A stretch of DNA of 64,000 bases from Elgaria multicarinata webbii (GCF_023053635.1 NC_086185.1:7783001-7847000), one strand, 5' to 3'. Counted from the stretch's first letter, positions 1 through 13,957 are shown. The notes: generated from the sequence alone by a model not told the origin. Made by a program: numbers and translations.

Positions 1-720
1 CAGCACTGCCTGGCATTAAATTGTTGTCTGCTTTTTCTTTCTTTTCTTTTCTTGCTTCTTTTCTTTTGGTGTCTGTCTTTGCATTATTGAAGACCATTTT
101 TAAATTATTTTTGTTAACCTGCCACTCTAGTTCTGTTTTGACACGTTGTGTTTTAACGAAGCATTCTCCAAAATGGGCACTTTAGTGTAAGGACAGGCAA
201 ATTGGCCATGTCCTACCATACAGGGTTGATTGCAGAAAATAGTTAGCTGACTTTGTTATTTATTAGTGTTATGTACATACTACCTTAATTTGATTTGTTT
301 TAGGCAACAAATATAGGCAGTTCTGCTTTTTCACTTCCTGTCATTTCATATAAAATACTGGAAAGGGGTGGGAGGGGTTAGGGTTAGGAGAAATAGATAA
401 GATTATTAACTCCAGTAAATTCCATTGATTTCATTGGCACTCATTACCAGGTAAATGGATATAGAATTGCAAATTAAAGGGCTTTTTTTCTTGGATTCCA
501 GTAAGTGAATTGAATCTCCTACATTAAATTATCAAGTATTTGCCTCTGGTCAAAGTTTTTGTTTTGGATTAGAAGGGCAAATAAAACAAACTGTTGAGAT
601 AAACTTGATTTGGAAACTTGATTTTTCAGATATGCATACTTTGTATATGTATGTACTGGTAAACATAGCAAGTTTTGTATAATCTGTAGAACTTTTGCTT
701 CCTTGCTGAAGTTAGCTAGT
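1..720. other. Non-coding DNA, probable ACSL4 5' intron
   Basis: AT-rich sequence with no convincing coding exon and no repeat I recognise. It lies upstream of the first ACSL4 coding exon; mammalian ACSL4 has long 5' introns, so intron is the likeliest reading, but no upstream 5' UTR exon was identified. Confidence 0.5.
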
Positions 721-826
721 GGCCCTGTTCAGGAGACACCTTAAACCACAGCTTTAACCACTGTGAATAAGGCAAAAAGACTTACTTACTTGAAGCTGGG
801 GTTTAAGGTGTCTTCTGAACAGGGCC
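721..826. mobile_element. Harbinger-like MITE, 106 bp
   Basis: Near-palindromic element with terminal inverted repeats GGCCCTGTTCAGGAGACACC and its complement at the right end (GGTGTCTTCTGAACAGGGCC). It has no coding capacity. Same family as 13289-13399 and more distantly 60589-60828. The flanks of this copy do not show a clear target duplication. Confidence 0.75.
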
Positions 827-1797
827 TAATTTGGGTTATTGACTAGCTGATTTAGGCTGATTGAAAAATTGCTGAGTAAGGTTTGATGATAGCTGTGAAG
901 CTCTTCATTCATGATTGATGGGAACACTTTGATATTAGAAGCTTACACAAAGGGGTATGTTATATTGATCTAAGAAAAATTGCTTAACTAAATGACTGTT
1001 TATCACAAAGGTGTGTCCTTAAAATAGCAATCCGGGTAAGATGCTTAATTATGCATGCCTACTCAGAAGGAAGTCCCACTGTGTAGGGTGTACTTCTATG
1101 GATGAGTATATAATGTAAATGTATCAGGATATAAATTCTGTTGAATATTTAAATAAAATATTAGTATTTGCTGGATAATGTCTAAATTAGTCTGTTGTTG
1201 TTGGGGGGAATACTCAGGATATAAACTTTACTTTTTTAAAGCCCTGCACTGAATAGCTGAAATATTTGTGTGACTTTCCACTGCATATGTAGTTGTTTGT
1301 TTAGTCTTGGGATTTTGTTTCTAGTTCGGCTTGCTTTTTATGGAAAAGAAATTTGAGTATAGGAGTCAGTTCCTACAAGGGTACTGGATTAACAATAGTT
1401 TCAACATGCTTTTGTATTTAAATGGCTGATTTGCTTCTGGCCTTTTTTTGCCTAACCATGACTGTTTTGTAACAGTACAGGCATTCTGCTTCCTAGAATC
1501 TGGGTGACTAAATAGTCCTTCTTCTGCTTTTCTAAAGGGCATGCTGATCCTACTAACATGAAACATGCAAATGCTCCTTGCTCACATTGTTCTCATTTTG
1601 TTTTGTAACCTAATCATTCATAGTTTTAGAGACTGAATGTATGAAAGGGCAGAGACTTTGTCAGACTTGTGCTCTGAGCATAACTATTTTAATTAAGGCT
1701 GTTAAAGAGCAGGTGGATATTCTGTTGAATGATTGCTCAAGGAAGCGTGGTTGCCTTTTGAGTTCCTGTGTGTAGTGTTTCTGGGAAAGCATTCACA
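827..1797. other. Non-coding intronic DNA
   Basis: No exon-like reading frame. Around 1050-1105 there is a degenerate copy of a short repeat (AGTCCCAC / GTACTTCTATGGATGAG) resembling the small palindromic repeats at 38390-38450 and 50630-50710. Otherwise nothing recognised. Confidence 0.45.
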
Positions 1798-2180
1798 GGT
1801 TGACCTGGTTTGCATATCATGGCAGCAATTTCTGAGTTACATAACTCAGAAATTACCAGGGATGGGCAGAGTACACGAGCAATTTCAATTAACAACCCAG
1901 GAATGCCCTGTTCTGGGTTGTTTCATGATGTCGAAACTGAGAAACTCTGGATTATTTATGCATTAAACAAACCAGAGCTACTCAAACAGTTGCTCATTGT
2001 TTGTTGTTGGGTTAACTTTGGGTTATTTAATCCCTAAATGACCCTGTGTTTCTGGGTTCAGATGTCACGGAACAACCCAGGCATTCCTGGCTTATTAATT
2101 GAAATTGGCAATGGCTCGCACACACCAACCCAGGAATTGCCACCATTTTTGTCCCATTAGTATTTGACCTGAAATATTTG
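1798..2180. repeat. Palindrome-rich MITE-like repeat
   Basis: Begins TTGACCTGGTTTGCATATC and contains a hairpin with 13-nt perfect arms (1827-1839 and 1842-1854) around a 2-nt loop. Further imperfect inverted words (AACAACCCAGG, TGGGTTATTT) follow. The same opening phrase starts the repeat at 21428, so these are copies of one family, probably non-autonomous DNA transposons. Confidence 0.55.
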
Positions 2181-4689
2181 ATGGGGGAAATGAAAGCACT
2201 ACTGGAGATAGGCTGCTGCAACACTACGCTGGGATGCTTATTTTGCTAGCCGATCCCTGCCAATATAGTAGCGGTGTATCTTTTCTCCTGGCATGATTGC
2301 TGTGCCCATGATGCAGCAGGCTGTATGAAGTTGAGTATCCTGCTTGACCAGTTTCAAAGGAATCCCTCTGTGTGCTTTATATCTTTGCTATCTCTTAAGA
2401 ACTTTATATCTTTGCATTTATAACTGGTTTTGAATCTACAGAGAACATCTCATTGAGGTTATTTTCCTGTTATGTTGAATTACTGTTTGGCCTCGGGTTT
2501 TATGCAGTGGTTGTTCGTTGTTTGTTACTAATTTAATACATATCTTATTAGCAGTACCTTTAAGACTTCTCAAAATTTGGATGTTGATCAGGTGTTTCAG
2601 TAGTTGCATCAATTCCACCACATTATTAAGCTATGATAAAAACCAAAAAAACCAAAACATTGACTTTGGATGGAAGATAAAATTCTTGCAGAGTTCTGCT
2701 AAATATGATTTTAGATTTGCTTTCTACTCATTTCAAAAGGTGGTATGCTCTTTTAACTTTCAAGAGAATCATTTAGAACATCACCATGAAGGAACAAATG
2801 TTTTGTATCACTCAAAGTAACTGAACAGAACAATGAAACTTGGAGGCAACTGATTCAAAAGTAGAGCAGGTTTATTCAGTCCTATTATAGCCATACTTAT
2901 GGGGCAGAAAAAGGACTGCAAATCCCCCTGCCTGCCCCAATACTTCGCTTATTTGGACACTACAATAAGAGAAGCAAAATGTAATTATGTGTGTAGATTT
3001 GTCCATCAAATACAACTAGAGGTTTTTGGTAACATGAACCCGCATAAAATAGGGGCATGTAAGAGGGATACCCCCAGACCTAGCAGGTGGCTAAGGGTCA
3101 GGACATTCAGTAAGCAAAAAAGTCTAATAACAAGGCACCAGAAGCAGCTACGGAGTGTCATTGATGGGAGTGGCAGGAAGGAACCAAGACCTTAGGATAC
3201 GTATAAGATGGTTCTGGGCATGGCTGGACTGCAGGGCTGGAGAATAGAAGAAATGAGTGGGATGGCTAGCAAAGGATATTCTTACAAGACTTTCCTAAAG
3301 CAGGCTTAGATGGGCTTGGGGTGGACAGTGTGTAGCCTGTGGGCTGCATGCAACCCATGAAGTCCATTTGTGCAGCCTCCTATGTGTCTCTCCTGCTTCC
3401 AAAATCACTGCTAAGGAGATATAAAGTGGCTGCAAGCCTCTTCTCATTCCTCATCCCCCCCAAGGATAACCATGGTTATGCTCCTCTCCTTTTTTCAGAG
3501 TGCTTCCTTTCCTCCTTATCTCCCCCCACCCCGCCACCAAACCACCAAAATTGCTCTCTTACCTCCCCCCCCCCCACGTTCCCACAAAACTCCTCTTCTT
3601 TCCAGAATCTCCATCCTGTGAGAGATACTCTGTTCTTCACTCTCTATGCTGCAGGAGGTTTTTCTGTCCTGGGACTATAGAGGTGCCTGTTGCTGCTGTT
3701 ATTGGATAAGTAAAATCATTAAGGGTCAGTAAGGGCGCTGGGGGGTGAGGATGGGGTTGACCAGTGGTCTGTGTGTGCATGCACACAGCACATGTGCACC
3801 CCCCCGGCCACCCTCACAACATCTCATGCAACTCTAAGGGCCATATAAGTTCCCCACCTCTGAGTTAAGGTGACGCAACTCCCTTGCGCTGGCAAAGTGC
3901 TGTCATTTAATGGGCAGTGTTCATTTTCTGTCCTCTAAGGACAGCGACACTTCAGTTTCTCTTAATGTGCTGTGTTGTCTTACACAGGTTGGCACAAAGA
4001 TTGCAGGCACACTAAACTAGATGATGGTTAACTCTGAGAGAACCTAATAATGCTGGGTGTTGTTTTTAAAGGAACAAGTGTTTTCATCTTACAGATATAC
4101 TTGACTCTTTCATCCCATTATTGCTGCTTACGTAGACTGAGAATTTGTTATTTAATTTGGTATTTAACAATCTAGGAGTCATGCTATTTCAATAAATATA
4201 TTGATATGAAGGCTAGAGGTTTTAAAAGTTGTTTCTTCTCTATTGAATTAGGAGAGGATCATTTTATTAAATGTGCATAGCCTTTTAAATGTGTATAGAC
4301 TTCTGTATAAGGCAGTAATACTAGCTAATCCAGAAGCCTAGTTTTGAAAGGGAAAAAAGCTTTGGAAACTATTCCTTGTTTCACTTGGTAGTTTGTATAA
4401 CCTGCAGTGTGAATAGAGGGTAGTTTGCATAACTGAATAAATGCTTTTTTAAAAATGGTATGAATTGGGGACAATGGAAGAAACAACACAAATAATATCT
4501 ATCCTGTTTCTAGTTCTTTTAAATGGATTTCTGCCAGTAAATGATACTCATATCTCAGTTTTTCAAGTCTGAATGTGTGGAGATATAAGATGCATATGCT
4601 TCTGTTGCTTGGCAAGCAGCTTCCGTTGGGATGGTGATGAAAACAATTATATAGATGCTTGAAGACAAGAATAAATTGTTTTATTTTAT
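2181..4689. other. Non-coding intronic DNA with an unclassified repeat
   Basis: No supported gene. 3310-3860 is C-rich and pyrimidine-rich and reads like an old interspersed repeat (around GGGCTGCATGCAACCCATG and CCATATAAGTTCCCCACCTC), but I could not assign it. The open frames at 3339-3709 are low-complexity translations of this C/T-rich stretch. Confidence 0.4.
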
Positions 4690-5965
4690 TATAGTAAGGT
4701 AACAGTATTGCAATTTAAAGGTAGCAGTACAGTAATTTAAAATAGAGAAGAGAAACCATTAAAAATCCAGCCCACCATCTTCAACCAAAGGGAGAATGGA
4801 ATGGAACTAAATGTACTTCCTTTGGAGGGGAGTTCCACAGATATGGTGCCACCACTGTAGAGGCCCTATCTCTTGAGATTGCAAGACTGACATCACACTC
4901 TATTAAATTCATAGAATCATAGAATAGTAGAGTTAGAAGGGGCCTATAAGGCCATCTAGTGCAGAAACCCACCCTAAAGCATACCTAACAAATGGTTGTC
5001 CAGCTGCATCTTGAATGTCTCTAGTGTGGGAGAGCCCACAACCTCCCTAGGTAACTGATTCCATTGCCGTACTGCTCTAACAGTGAGGGAGTTTTTCCTG
5101 CTGTCCAGCCGGAATCTGGCTTCCTTTAATTGAGCCCATTATTCCATGTCCTGCACTCTGGGAGGATCGAGAAGAGATCCTGGCCCTCCTCTGTGTGACA
5201 ACCTTTCAAGTCTTTGAAGAGTGCTATCATGTCTCCCCTCAATCTTCTCTTCTCCAGGCTAAACATGCCCAGTTCTTTCAGTCTCTCTTCATAGGGCTTT
5301 GTTTCCAGACCCCTGATCATCCTGGTTGCCGTACTCTGAACATGCTCCAGCTTGTCTGCATCCTTCTTGAATTGTGGAGCCCAGAACTGGACACAATACT
5401 CTAGATGAGGTCTAACAGAGAGGAACCAGTACCTCACGCGATTTGGAAGCTATGCTTCTATTAATGCAGCCCAAAATAGCATTTGCTCTTTTTTTTGCAC
5501 GAAGAGGCCTCTGACTCATTCATATGAACCAGGCAGGTTTGTATGAATGTGTGCAACCTCTCAAGTATACTGTTCCAAAACTGTTTAAGGCTTTACAATT
5601 AATATCCAGGTCCACGACATCCCATTCGTGCCTTCCTAAAACAAACTGTCTTTACCATCCTTCTTAAATATGGCAGCGAATTGACAAGATTAACATTTCT
5701 GGGCTGCTTGTTCTAAAAGCCTTGTAACGTTATGGAGATAGGTGTGGTCCCTGTGGCCATCCATCATACTTCCAATGGTGGCAGTCCCCCTTACAGACAC
5801 GTCTTGGATGATTCTAAATCAAAGGGATGGATATATGTGGAAAGGCTTTCTTTCAGATACGAAGGTCATGTAGGGTTTAAATTAAAGATTAATATCAGCA
5901 CTTTGAATTCTGCCTGGAAACAAGCTGGCAACCGGTTTAGCTTCTTCAGGACTTGGGGGAAAGTC
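4690..5965 (-). mobile_element. L2-like LINE fragment interrupted by a CR1
   Basis: 4690-4905 contains the antisense of an L2/CR1-clade LINE C-terminal coding end (GTTCCACAGATATGGTGCC, GTAGAGGCCCTATCTC), and 5540-5965 resembles the more 5' part of the same ORF end (around TTGAATTCTGCCTGGAAACA). A separate CR1 copy at 4908-5497 sits between them. The simplest reading is one older LINE split by the CR1. Confidence 0.5.
4908..5497 (-). mobile_element. CR1 LINE 3' end (antisense)
   Basis: Starts with the typical CR1 3' tail repeat TCATAGAATCATAGAATAG in antisense and runs through the reverse-transcriptase C-terminus. The minus strand encodes residues such as [20 protein letters not shown] and [20 protein letters not shown]. 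It is 5' truncated, as most CR1 copies are. Confidence 0.92.
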
Positions 5966-6477
5966 CCTTGGTAAAACAGTTGTTTCTTAGCAACCTAGTT
6001 GCTGCATTCAGATGATGTTAAAAGTCATGATGTCTGCCTGGTCAGAGTTAAACCCTAGCCCTCAAAAACTCGAGTGCTAACCCTCATGCCTTGTTTAAGC
6101 GTGATCGCTGCTGAGACCAGGCAGCGCTCCCCAAACTCTCAAGATCGCAAACGCTCCAAGTGCATTCTAGATGAGCAAATAAGATGCAGAGATAAAGACT
6201 GTACATCCATGTTTATGTTTTAAGCACAAAAATAAGCCTTATCAACTAACTTACCTAGGAAACCTACACAGCTTTGCCCTTTGTTTGCTTGTTAAAAGGC
6301 TTGATTCTACATCTGCTCACATCAGGGCAATTATTTCTTGCCTCCAGGCTAGGAGGGGAGTTGTTGTTTGCATTCCTACCCATGATGCTGAGCAGTCTCA
6401 GTGACACTTTCAGAAACCTGCCTAATAGATATAGAACCCAAAACAGCAGTGCCGCTCATGGCCAGAAAACAATATTG

Positions 6478-6988
6478 CTTTTGTTATAGCTTGGAAAAAA
6501 TGAGACCAAGGGGAGACATGATAGAGGTGTACAAAATTATGCATGATATGGAGAATGTGGACAGGGAGACATTTTTCTCCCTCTCTCAAAATACTAGAAC
6601 CCGGGATCATCCCATGAAGCTGATTGGTGGGAGATCCAGGACAAATAAAAGGAAGGGCTTCTTCACACAGCGCAGAGTTAAATTATGGAACTCACTACCA
6701 CAAGATGTAGTGATGGCCACCAATTTGGATGGCTTTTAAAGGGGGTTGGATAAATTCCTGTAGGTGAAGGCTATCCATGGCTACTAGCCCTGATGGGTTA
6801 TGTGCTGTCTCCAGTATTCGAGGCAGTAAGCCTGTGTGCACCAGTTGCTGGGGAACATGGGTGGGAGGGTGCTGTTGCACTGTGTCCTGCTTGTTCATCC
6901 CTGGCCAATGGCTGGTGCTGGACTAGATGGACCCTTGGTCTGATCCAGCCTCAGGGCACTTCTGATGTTCTTCTTATGTTCTTATATT
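6478..6988 (+). mobile_element. CR1 LINE 3' end, second subfamily
   Basis: Plus-strand translation gives KMRPRGDMIEVYKIMHDMEN and RRVKLWNSLPQDVVMATN, a CR1 reverse-transcriptase C-terminus, followed by a 3' UTR ending in GATGTTCTTCTTATGTTC. Same subfamily as the minus-strand copies at 47754-48415 and 56648-57350. 5' truncated and non-functional. Confidence 0.85.
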
Positions 6989-8414
6989 TCAAATACTTTT
7001 GGAAAACAATGGTATTTACCATCTAAATGGAAAGACATTTGTGTGTATAGTTGCAAAAGTAATTCAGGTTTTGAGAGTAAATAAAAATATTTGGCCACTC
7101 CTGATAATTATATCTATTATGCTTTTAAGGATACTAATCCTTCCAAAGCAGTTTATAAGTAAAATCAAAATAATTAATAAAATCAGTCTAAAATGAAATT
7201 AAAACATAACAGGCCATCAGGTGCCTTTCCACAGGGCAGTTTGCAGCAGTTGGTCCTTGGTAAAGATGGAGGTACAGTCCAAGTAGACAGATTCTGAGAT
7301 ATTCTTAGCCTGCCTCCTTTGCTTATTGCATTTAACATGCATTCAAGTGGACACCCTTCAAAGTTAATGAAGTAGTGAGAGTTTAGTTACAGCCTTTCAA
7401 GAACTCATTTCTATTTTTAATAAAATTGGTGTTTTTATCTCTTAAGAAATGTTCTTGTATATCTTTCAAATATTTTAATAGCAGTTTTCTTTTTCAAAAC
7501 AGGCAATTTATAACTTTTAATGCTGTCTTTGGGTGAAAAGAATAGTAATGCATTTAACAAAACTATCCAGGGAGCAATGGTAATTCCAGTTACAGCTAAA
7601 CATTACTATGTGGCTGTTTTTCCAAAGGGTAGAACCTAGAAACATTGCTCTATGTTGGGAATTAGAATAGCAATTTGTTTGAGATACTGTTAAAAAGGAG
7701 GAACTGGGCTCCAAAAGAAGATTATTGATGCTACTGTAAGGTTTTGGTATATATTTTTTAATCTGTTTTTCTCCTGATAAATATTTATTTCTGCTTTCTT
7801 TCCAAATTGTGTATCTTTCAGAGATAACAGTGGGAGGATGTAGGGAAGAGAATTACAGCCCTGTCATGCTTTGATTATATTGAACTGTAAGGTGCTATGT
7901 GGGTGAATTATCCCTGGCTGAGCCATCGGCTAGAGTGCTGTTACAGTCATGGACTCCGTTGGGGTACCTTCACACTAGTAGCAGCTGTCCCAGTAGGGAA
8001 GGTAGTGTACAGGCAAGGTGTCCCTGGCTGATCCAAGGTGGCTTCATTGTGGGCCAGCATCTCCCAATGGGGGATACTGACACACAATGAAGCAGGGTCC
8101 TCAGCAACGCACCAGCCATCTTGCACGTCACTGAGGATTCCAATCACGTCAGGAGCTCTGCCCTCTGACATCGTTCAGCCTGTGGAGGGGTGGGGTGGTG
8201 TTCATATGACACACACACTACAATTAGTTTATCATGCCTGATATATTAGGTGGCGGCAACTATTTTTTATGTTGGGGGGAGGATATTTTAGGGTAGGTTT
8301 TGTTCCAGTAGTAAAGTTGGGGCAACCCAGAAGCCAGTGAAATTGTCTTATCTAGGTACTCTCTAAGGTGAGAGTTTAGTAAACTGAAGTAAGGACTCTC
8401 TGAATGACCCAAAG
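6989..8414. other. Non-coding intronic DNA
   Basis: AT-rich with no exon. 7125-7200 resembles an antisense LINE tail. At about 8040-8096 an imperfect hairpin pairs GCTTCATTGTG with CACAATGAAGC, perhaps an old MITE. Confidence 0.4.
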
Positions 8415-9818
<1,404 letters not shown>

Positions 9819-9959
9819 GGCCTTAGCTAGACCTAAGGTTTATCCTGGGATTGTCTCGGGGTCATCCCTGTTCATGAAAATGACACACAGGATATTCCAG
9901 GAGCAGGCAGGGATGACCCCAGAATGATCCCAGGATAAACCTTAGGTCTAGCTAAGGCC
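9819..9959. mobile_element. Harbinger-like MITE, 141 bp, TAA target duplication
   Basis: Long terminal inverted repeats: GGCCTTAGCTAGACCTAAGG at the left and its exact complement at the right, with pairing continuing through TTTATCCTGGGAT. Both ends are flanked by TAA, matching the 3-bp TWA duplication made by PIF/Harbinger transposases. No coding capacity. Confidence 0.85.
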
Positions 9960-9962
9960 TAA

Positions 9963-10715
9963 GTTACAGAACTAGAACTGGGGGAGGATATGGAAACAAA
10001 GAGTGTTGAAAAATATGTCTGTAAGGATAAAAGAAAATTATTATAAGATAATTTGGAGGTGGTACCTAACTCCAATAAAATTAAACTTAATAAATAAAGA
10101 GAACTCGATACTTTGTTGGAGAGGATGTCAGGAGAAAGGAACGTATATACATATGTGGTGGAATTGTGAACATGTACAAAAATTATGGAAAATGGTGTAT
10201 AAAGAGATAAAGGAAATAACTGGAATGGATTTAGAAGAAACATCAAGTGTAGCATTGTTATCAATGTATGGAAATTTTAAATGTAACCAGACGGAAAAAG
10301 AATTAATAACGAACCTGTTAACAGCAACAAGGTTAATGATATCCAGAAATTGGAAGGTTCAAGGAAATTATGACGTAGAAGATTGGTATAGAGAAATGTG
10401 GGATATTGCTATAAATGATAGATAAACATGTTAATTTAGAAGGGGAATAATAAAAAACAATGATTTTGAAGAGATATGAAAATTGTTCCTAGAAGATGTA
10501 TTGTCAAAAGGGAGAGGAAGAACACCTCCAGAAGACTTAATGCAATTTTGGAAAGTAAAATAAGATCCCAAGGGTGGGGGGCACTCATTAATATGAGTTA
10601 GTTTAAGAAGTAGAACGTATAGCTAAGAAATGAAAAGAAATGTTATTGTTATGTATGTATATGATTTATTATGTGTTAAATAATTTTTTTAAAAAAAATT
10701 TAAAAAGAAAAAAAA
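9963..10715 (+). mobile_element. L1-type LINE fragment, ORF2 C-terminus
   Basis: The frame at 10003-10425 encodes ENSILCWRGCQEKGTYIHMW followed by WNCEHVQKLWKMV and LLTATRLMISRNWK. This is the Cys/His-containing C-terminal region of L1 ORF2 (CWxCg...GTyxHmWWxC). The sequence ends in an A-rich tail near 10680-10715. It is 5' truncated and begins only a few bases after the MITE at 9819-9959. Confidence 0.85.
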
Positions 10716-12053
10716 GAGTAGATTATAAAACTGGGTCTTGTTCTTAAGCAGCCCAGTAACATAAATGAGAATGTCATATACAGACCATACTTCATTTGTC
10801 TAGTACAAGAAATCTATTTTGTGCCAAGAACGTAGAAGATAAGGAAAGGATCAGAACATACTGCCCACCTAGAACATTTTAAGTGAGCTGGAAAAACTTT
10901 TTCTTTTGGTTTACACCTTATTAAAGCTGTTGCTGGGGGAGGGTTGAGTAAAAGTAATGGGAATTTAATTAAATTAGATTAAACCTAAGTATATAATTAT
11001 TGGATGAACTGTGCTATGTCTTTGTATTCATCATCACGTCTATGACACAGCTCCAGCATTTACCACTGCAATCTAGTTAACAGATTCCTACATGCAATCA
11101 TTGTGGAATTTATTAGTAATTGTTTGTAATTCCAGCTTTATAGAACCCCTAAAAGTAAAAAAGTGAGTATTCTTATCATGAACATAGCCAGGAGGGTTCT
11201 AACATGTTTTGACTAAAGTGATTATGCCACATTCTGTTCATATTAATTTATTCAACATTAAAATCTCATAACGGGGGTATGAAGCAGGGACTAGGCCAAT
11301 TTACTCCAGCAGTTTTTGTATCCTAATTTTCACCTTAAATCGCACTTACAAAACAAATATGGCAGAATAGATTAAAACTTGCTGTTACTAATAGGGACTA
11401 GGGGTGTGCAGAGCGGGTTTTCACCACCCTAAAATTTGGAGCAGTGCTCCGACGAGGCAATTCCCCACCCCAATTTTCGGAGGGGGTCCATCTCTCTGCA
11501 CCACCAGATTACTTTAAGGAAACCACTCTGTTTTCGGAGAACCGCACTATTATTGTCAATGGGAATTTTAAAAAATACATACCACTCTGCTATTTTAAAA
11601 GATAAAGAGATGAAAATTGGCACAATGATAGCTCTTAAGTAGTGTTTTAGGCATGCCAACGAGATCTCTTCATCCATTGATTTCGTAATGATTTTTTAAA
11701 AATTATTTCCCTCCTCAAACAAATTTCACCCGCATAAACACTCACACACCTCCCTGATTCTGCTTTAATCCACCCATGCACATTTATGGAGGGAGCTCTT
11801 AACTGACTATAGCTTACATATAGATTGTTCTGTTTGTGCAGTATATCAATGATCTGTATAAATTCACATCAAAATAACTTTTTTCTCAAAGAAGGTTCAC
11901 TCCAAGTCTCCATGAGAGCTCTTGACTGCATTTGTACATGTCAGCAAGTGCTGAAGCTAAATATAAAGACTTCTTAATAAAAAAAGTACTGCATGCACTG
12001 TATTTAAGCTGTACAAATAATTGTTTTGGCTATTGGCATAATGAAAACTTTTA
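10716..12053. other. Non-coding intronic DNA with an unclassified repeat
   Basis: 11396-11780 begins with CTAGGGGTGTGCAGAGCGG, a phrase typical of dispersed reptilian repeats, and continues as a moderately GC-rich block. I cannot assign its family. The rest is AT-rich without exons. Confidence 0.4.
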
Positions 12054-12352
12054 ATTCCGTGTCCTGCACTCCTCCCAGAGTGCAGGACACGGAATAATGG
12101 ACTCAAGTTAAAGGAAGCCAGATTCCAGCTGGACATCAGGAAAAACTTCCTGACTGTTAGAGCAGTGCGACAATGGAATCAGTTGCCTGGTGAGGTTGTG
12201 GCCTCTCCCACACTAGAGGCCTTCAAGAGGCAGCTGGACAACCATCTGTCAGGGATGCTTTAGGGTGGATTCCTGCATTGAGCAGGGGGTTGGACTCGAT
12301 GGCCTTGTAGGCCCCTTCCAACTCTGCTATTCTATGATTCTATGATTCAATG
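12054..12352 (+). mobile_element. CR1 LINE 3' end with fold-back 5' junction
   Basis: Last roughly 270 bp of a CR1: the QLDNHLSGML coding end, the 3' UTR and the ATTCTATGATTCTATGATT tail. Its 5' end carries an 18-nt inverted copy of its own sequence: 12054-12071 is the exact reverse complement of 12078-12095, around a 6-nt loop. This looks like a snap-back event during target-primed reverse transcription. Confidence 0.9.
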
Positions 12353-12675
12353 AACAGAGACTACATGACTTGAATTGTTGTCCTTAGACTCTTCACCTGT
12401 GTGCACCAACTAGATGTGATGGCAGCTCACCCACGTTTTTCAAACACAGTTTGCTGCTGAACAGATATAAAGCAAGAGGCTGAGACTTCATGTGAAGAAG
12501 GGGTGGGAGGTGGCTGAATTCCCCCCATCGTTCCCATGTTCTCCTTCTCCCACCCTCTCTCCCCATCTGCTTTCCTCCCAGCTAGCTCAGAAATGTGAAT
12601 TAAGCCCTTACTGAAAAGATGTCACTCGGGGCAAAGGAGTGCAGGAAGGAACTGCCCTTGCTTTATATGTGTTGG

Positions 12676-12885
12676 GCATTACCTGTTGTAACCTGTGCTA
12701 GAATACATGCTTTGTATGCAGAAGGTCCCAGGTTTAATCCCCGGCTTCTCCAGGTAGGGCTAGAAACAATCTTACCTGAAATCCTGGAGAGCTGCAGCAG
12801 AGAGTGTCAGCAATACTGGGCTAGGTAGACTGATGGTCTGACATAGTATGAGGCAGAAGCTTCCTATATTCCTAACCTGAGCATA
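12676..12885 (+). mobile_element. tRNA-derived SINE
   Basis: The head carries a degenerate tRNA promoter with TACATGCTTTGTATGCAGAA and a B-box-like GGTTTAATCCCC. The body has CTGGAGAGCTGCAGCAGAG and the end has TGATGGTCTGACATAGTATG. This layout fits a common squamate tRNA-SINE. It is not a tRNA gene: the cloverleaf is degraded and is followed by SINE body. Confidence 0.75.
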
Positions 12886-13288
12886 CTGCTGCCATATCTA
12901 GTAGTTTTCAGTTTAGGATTTCAGCCTTGCCATCCAAATTGGGAATAAGCCCTGATGATCTTGGTGTGGCTTACTTCTGAGTAAACATGCATAGAATCCG
13001 GCTACATTGTATATTTATAGTTTTTTGGTATTGTTTTTCCCCACTAGTATGTAAATATATCCGTTTAAATCCGTGTTATGAAGATAACTATCATTTGAAA
13101 ATTACTAAATCAAACATGACAGCTTAGATTACCCACATCTAATGTGGGTTTTGCACATGAGACATTTTAAAGAACAGCAGTTTTCTTTCAGTCTCTGGAA
13201 CTTCAACTAAATGTCATATCCTGGAGTATTTCATAGAATAATGAGCTCTATCATCTCTTGCTAGTTTTCAGCTTTTAGACCTTTTACT

Positions 13289-13399
13289 GGCCCTGTTCAG
13301 AAGACACCTTAAACCATGGCTTTAACCACAGTGAATAAGGCAGAAAGCCTTATTCACCATGGTTAAAGCTGTGGTTTAAGGTGTCTTCTGAACAGGGCC
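13289..13399. mobile_element. Harbinger-like MITE, 111 bp, ACT flanks
   Basis: Terminal inverted repeats GGCCCTGTTCAGAAGACACC and complement; almost the whole element is one imperfect hairpin. Both flanks read ACT, consistent with a 3-bp target duplication. Close relative of 721-826. Confidence 0.82.
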
Positions 13400-13957
13400 A
13401 CTGTCAACCTGGAAACGTATTTCACTCATGTGAAATAAATAAAACCATGAATCTCAGTGTTTTTGATAAGGTAGTTCTTTGGAGGCTGAGTATATGCTGT
13501 TCTTCGTTCTGAAAGCTATCAATACATTGTCAGATATTGACAACAGTCAGTATTCTAGAACATTTCAATGTCTTGTAAATGCCTAACCTGTGAATTATTA
13601 GTGAATTCGACAAAGCCCATTATGCTTTTAACTTCAATTATTTCAAGGCACAAATGTATATATCTGGATTTAGTGTTCTATGTAGCCCATGACTGAATGG
13701 TCCAGAATAGTTCTTTTTTCTTTTAAGCATATTTCTGGTTCCCATGAAGAAATGTGCATTTTTAAATCTTTTTTTATTTATGACCAAATGGTGTCTGCTG
13801 AAGATTTTTCCATTATTCAAAAAAATTCAGTATATTGTAGATTACAGTTGTGAAAATAATACAATTATGAATATAGAATTGTTGATAAAGCGTTTGGGGA
13901 TATTTGTCAATTGCCCATCACTCCCATTTAGGTAGAAGTGGGCAGCTTGTATCAATG

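Noticed and set aside
3339-3709. Overlapping open frames rich in Pro, Ser and Leu
   Set aside because: Translation of a C/T-rich repeat-like stretch; no coding evidence.
13289-13399. Hairpin resembling a microRNA precursor
   Set aside because: The whole hairpin is a MITE with terminal inverted repeats and matching flanks, with sister copies in the window.
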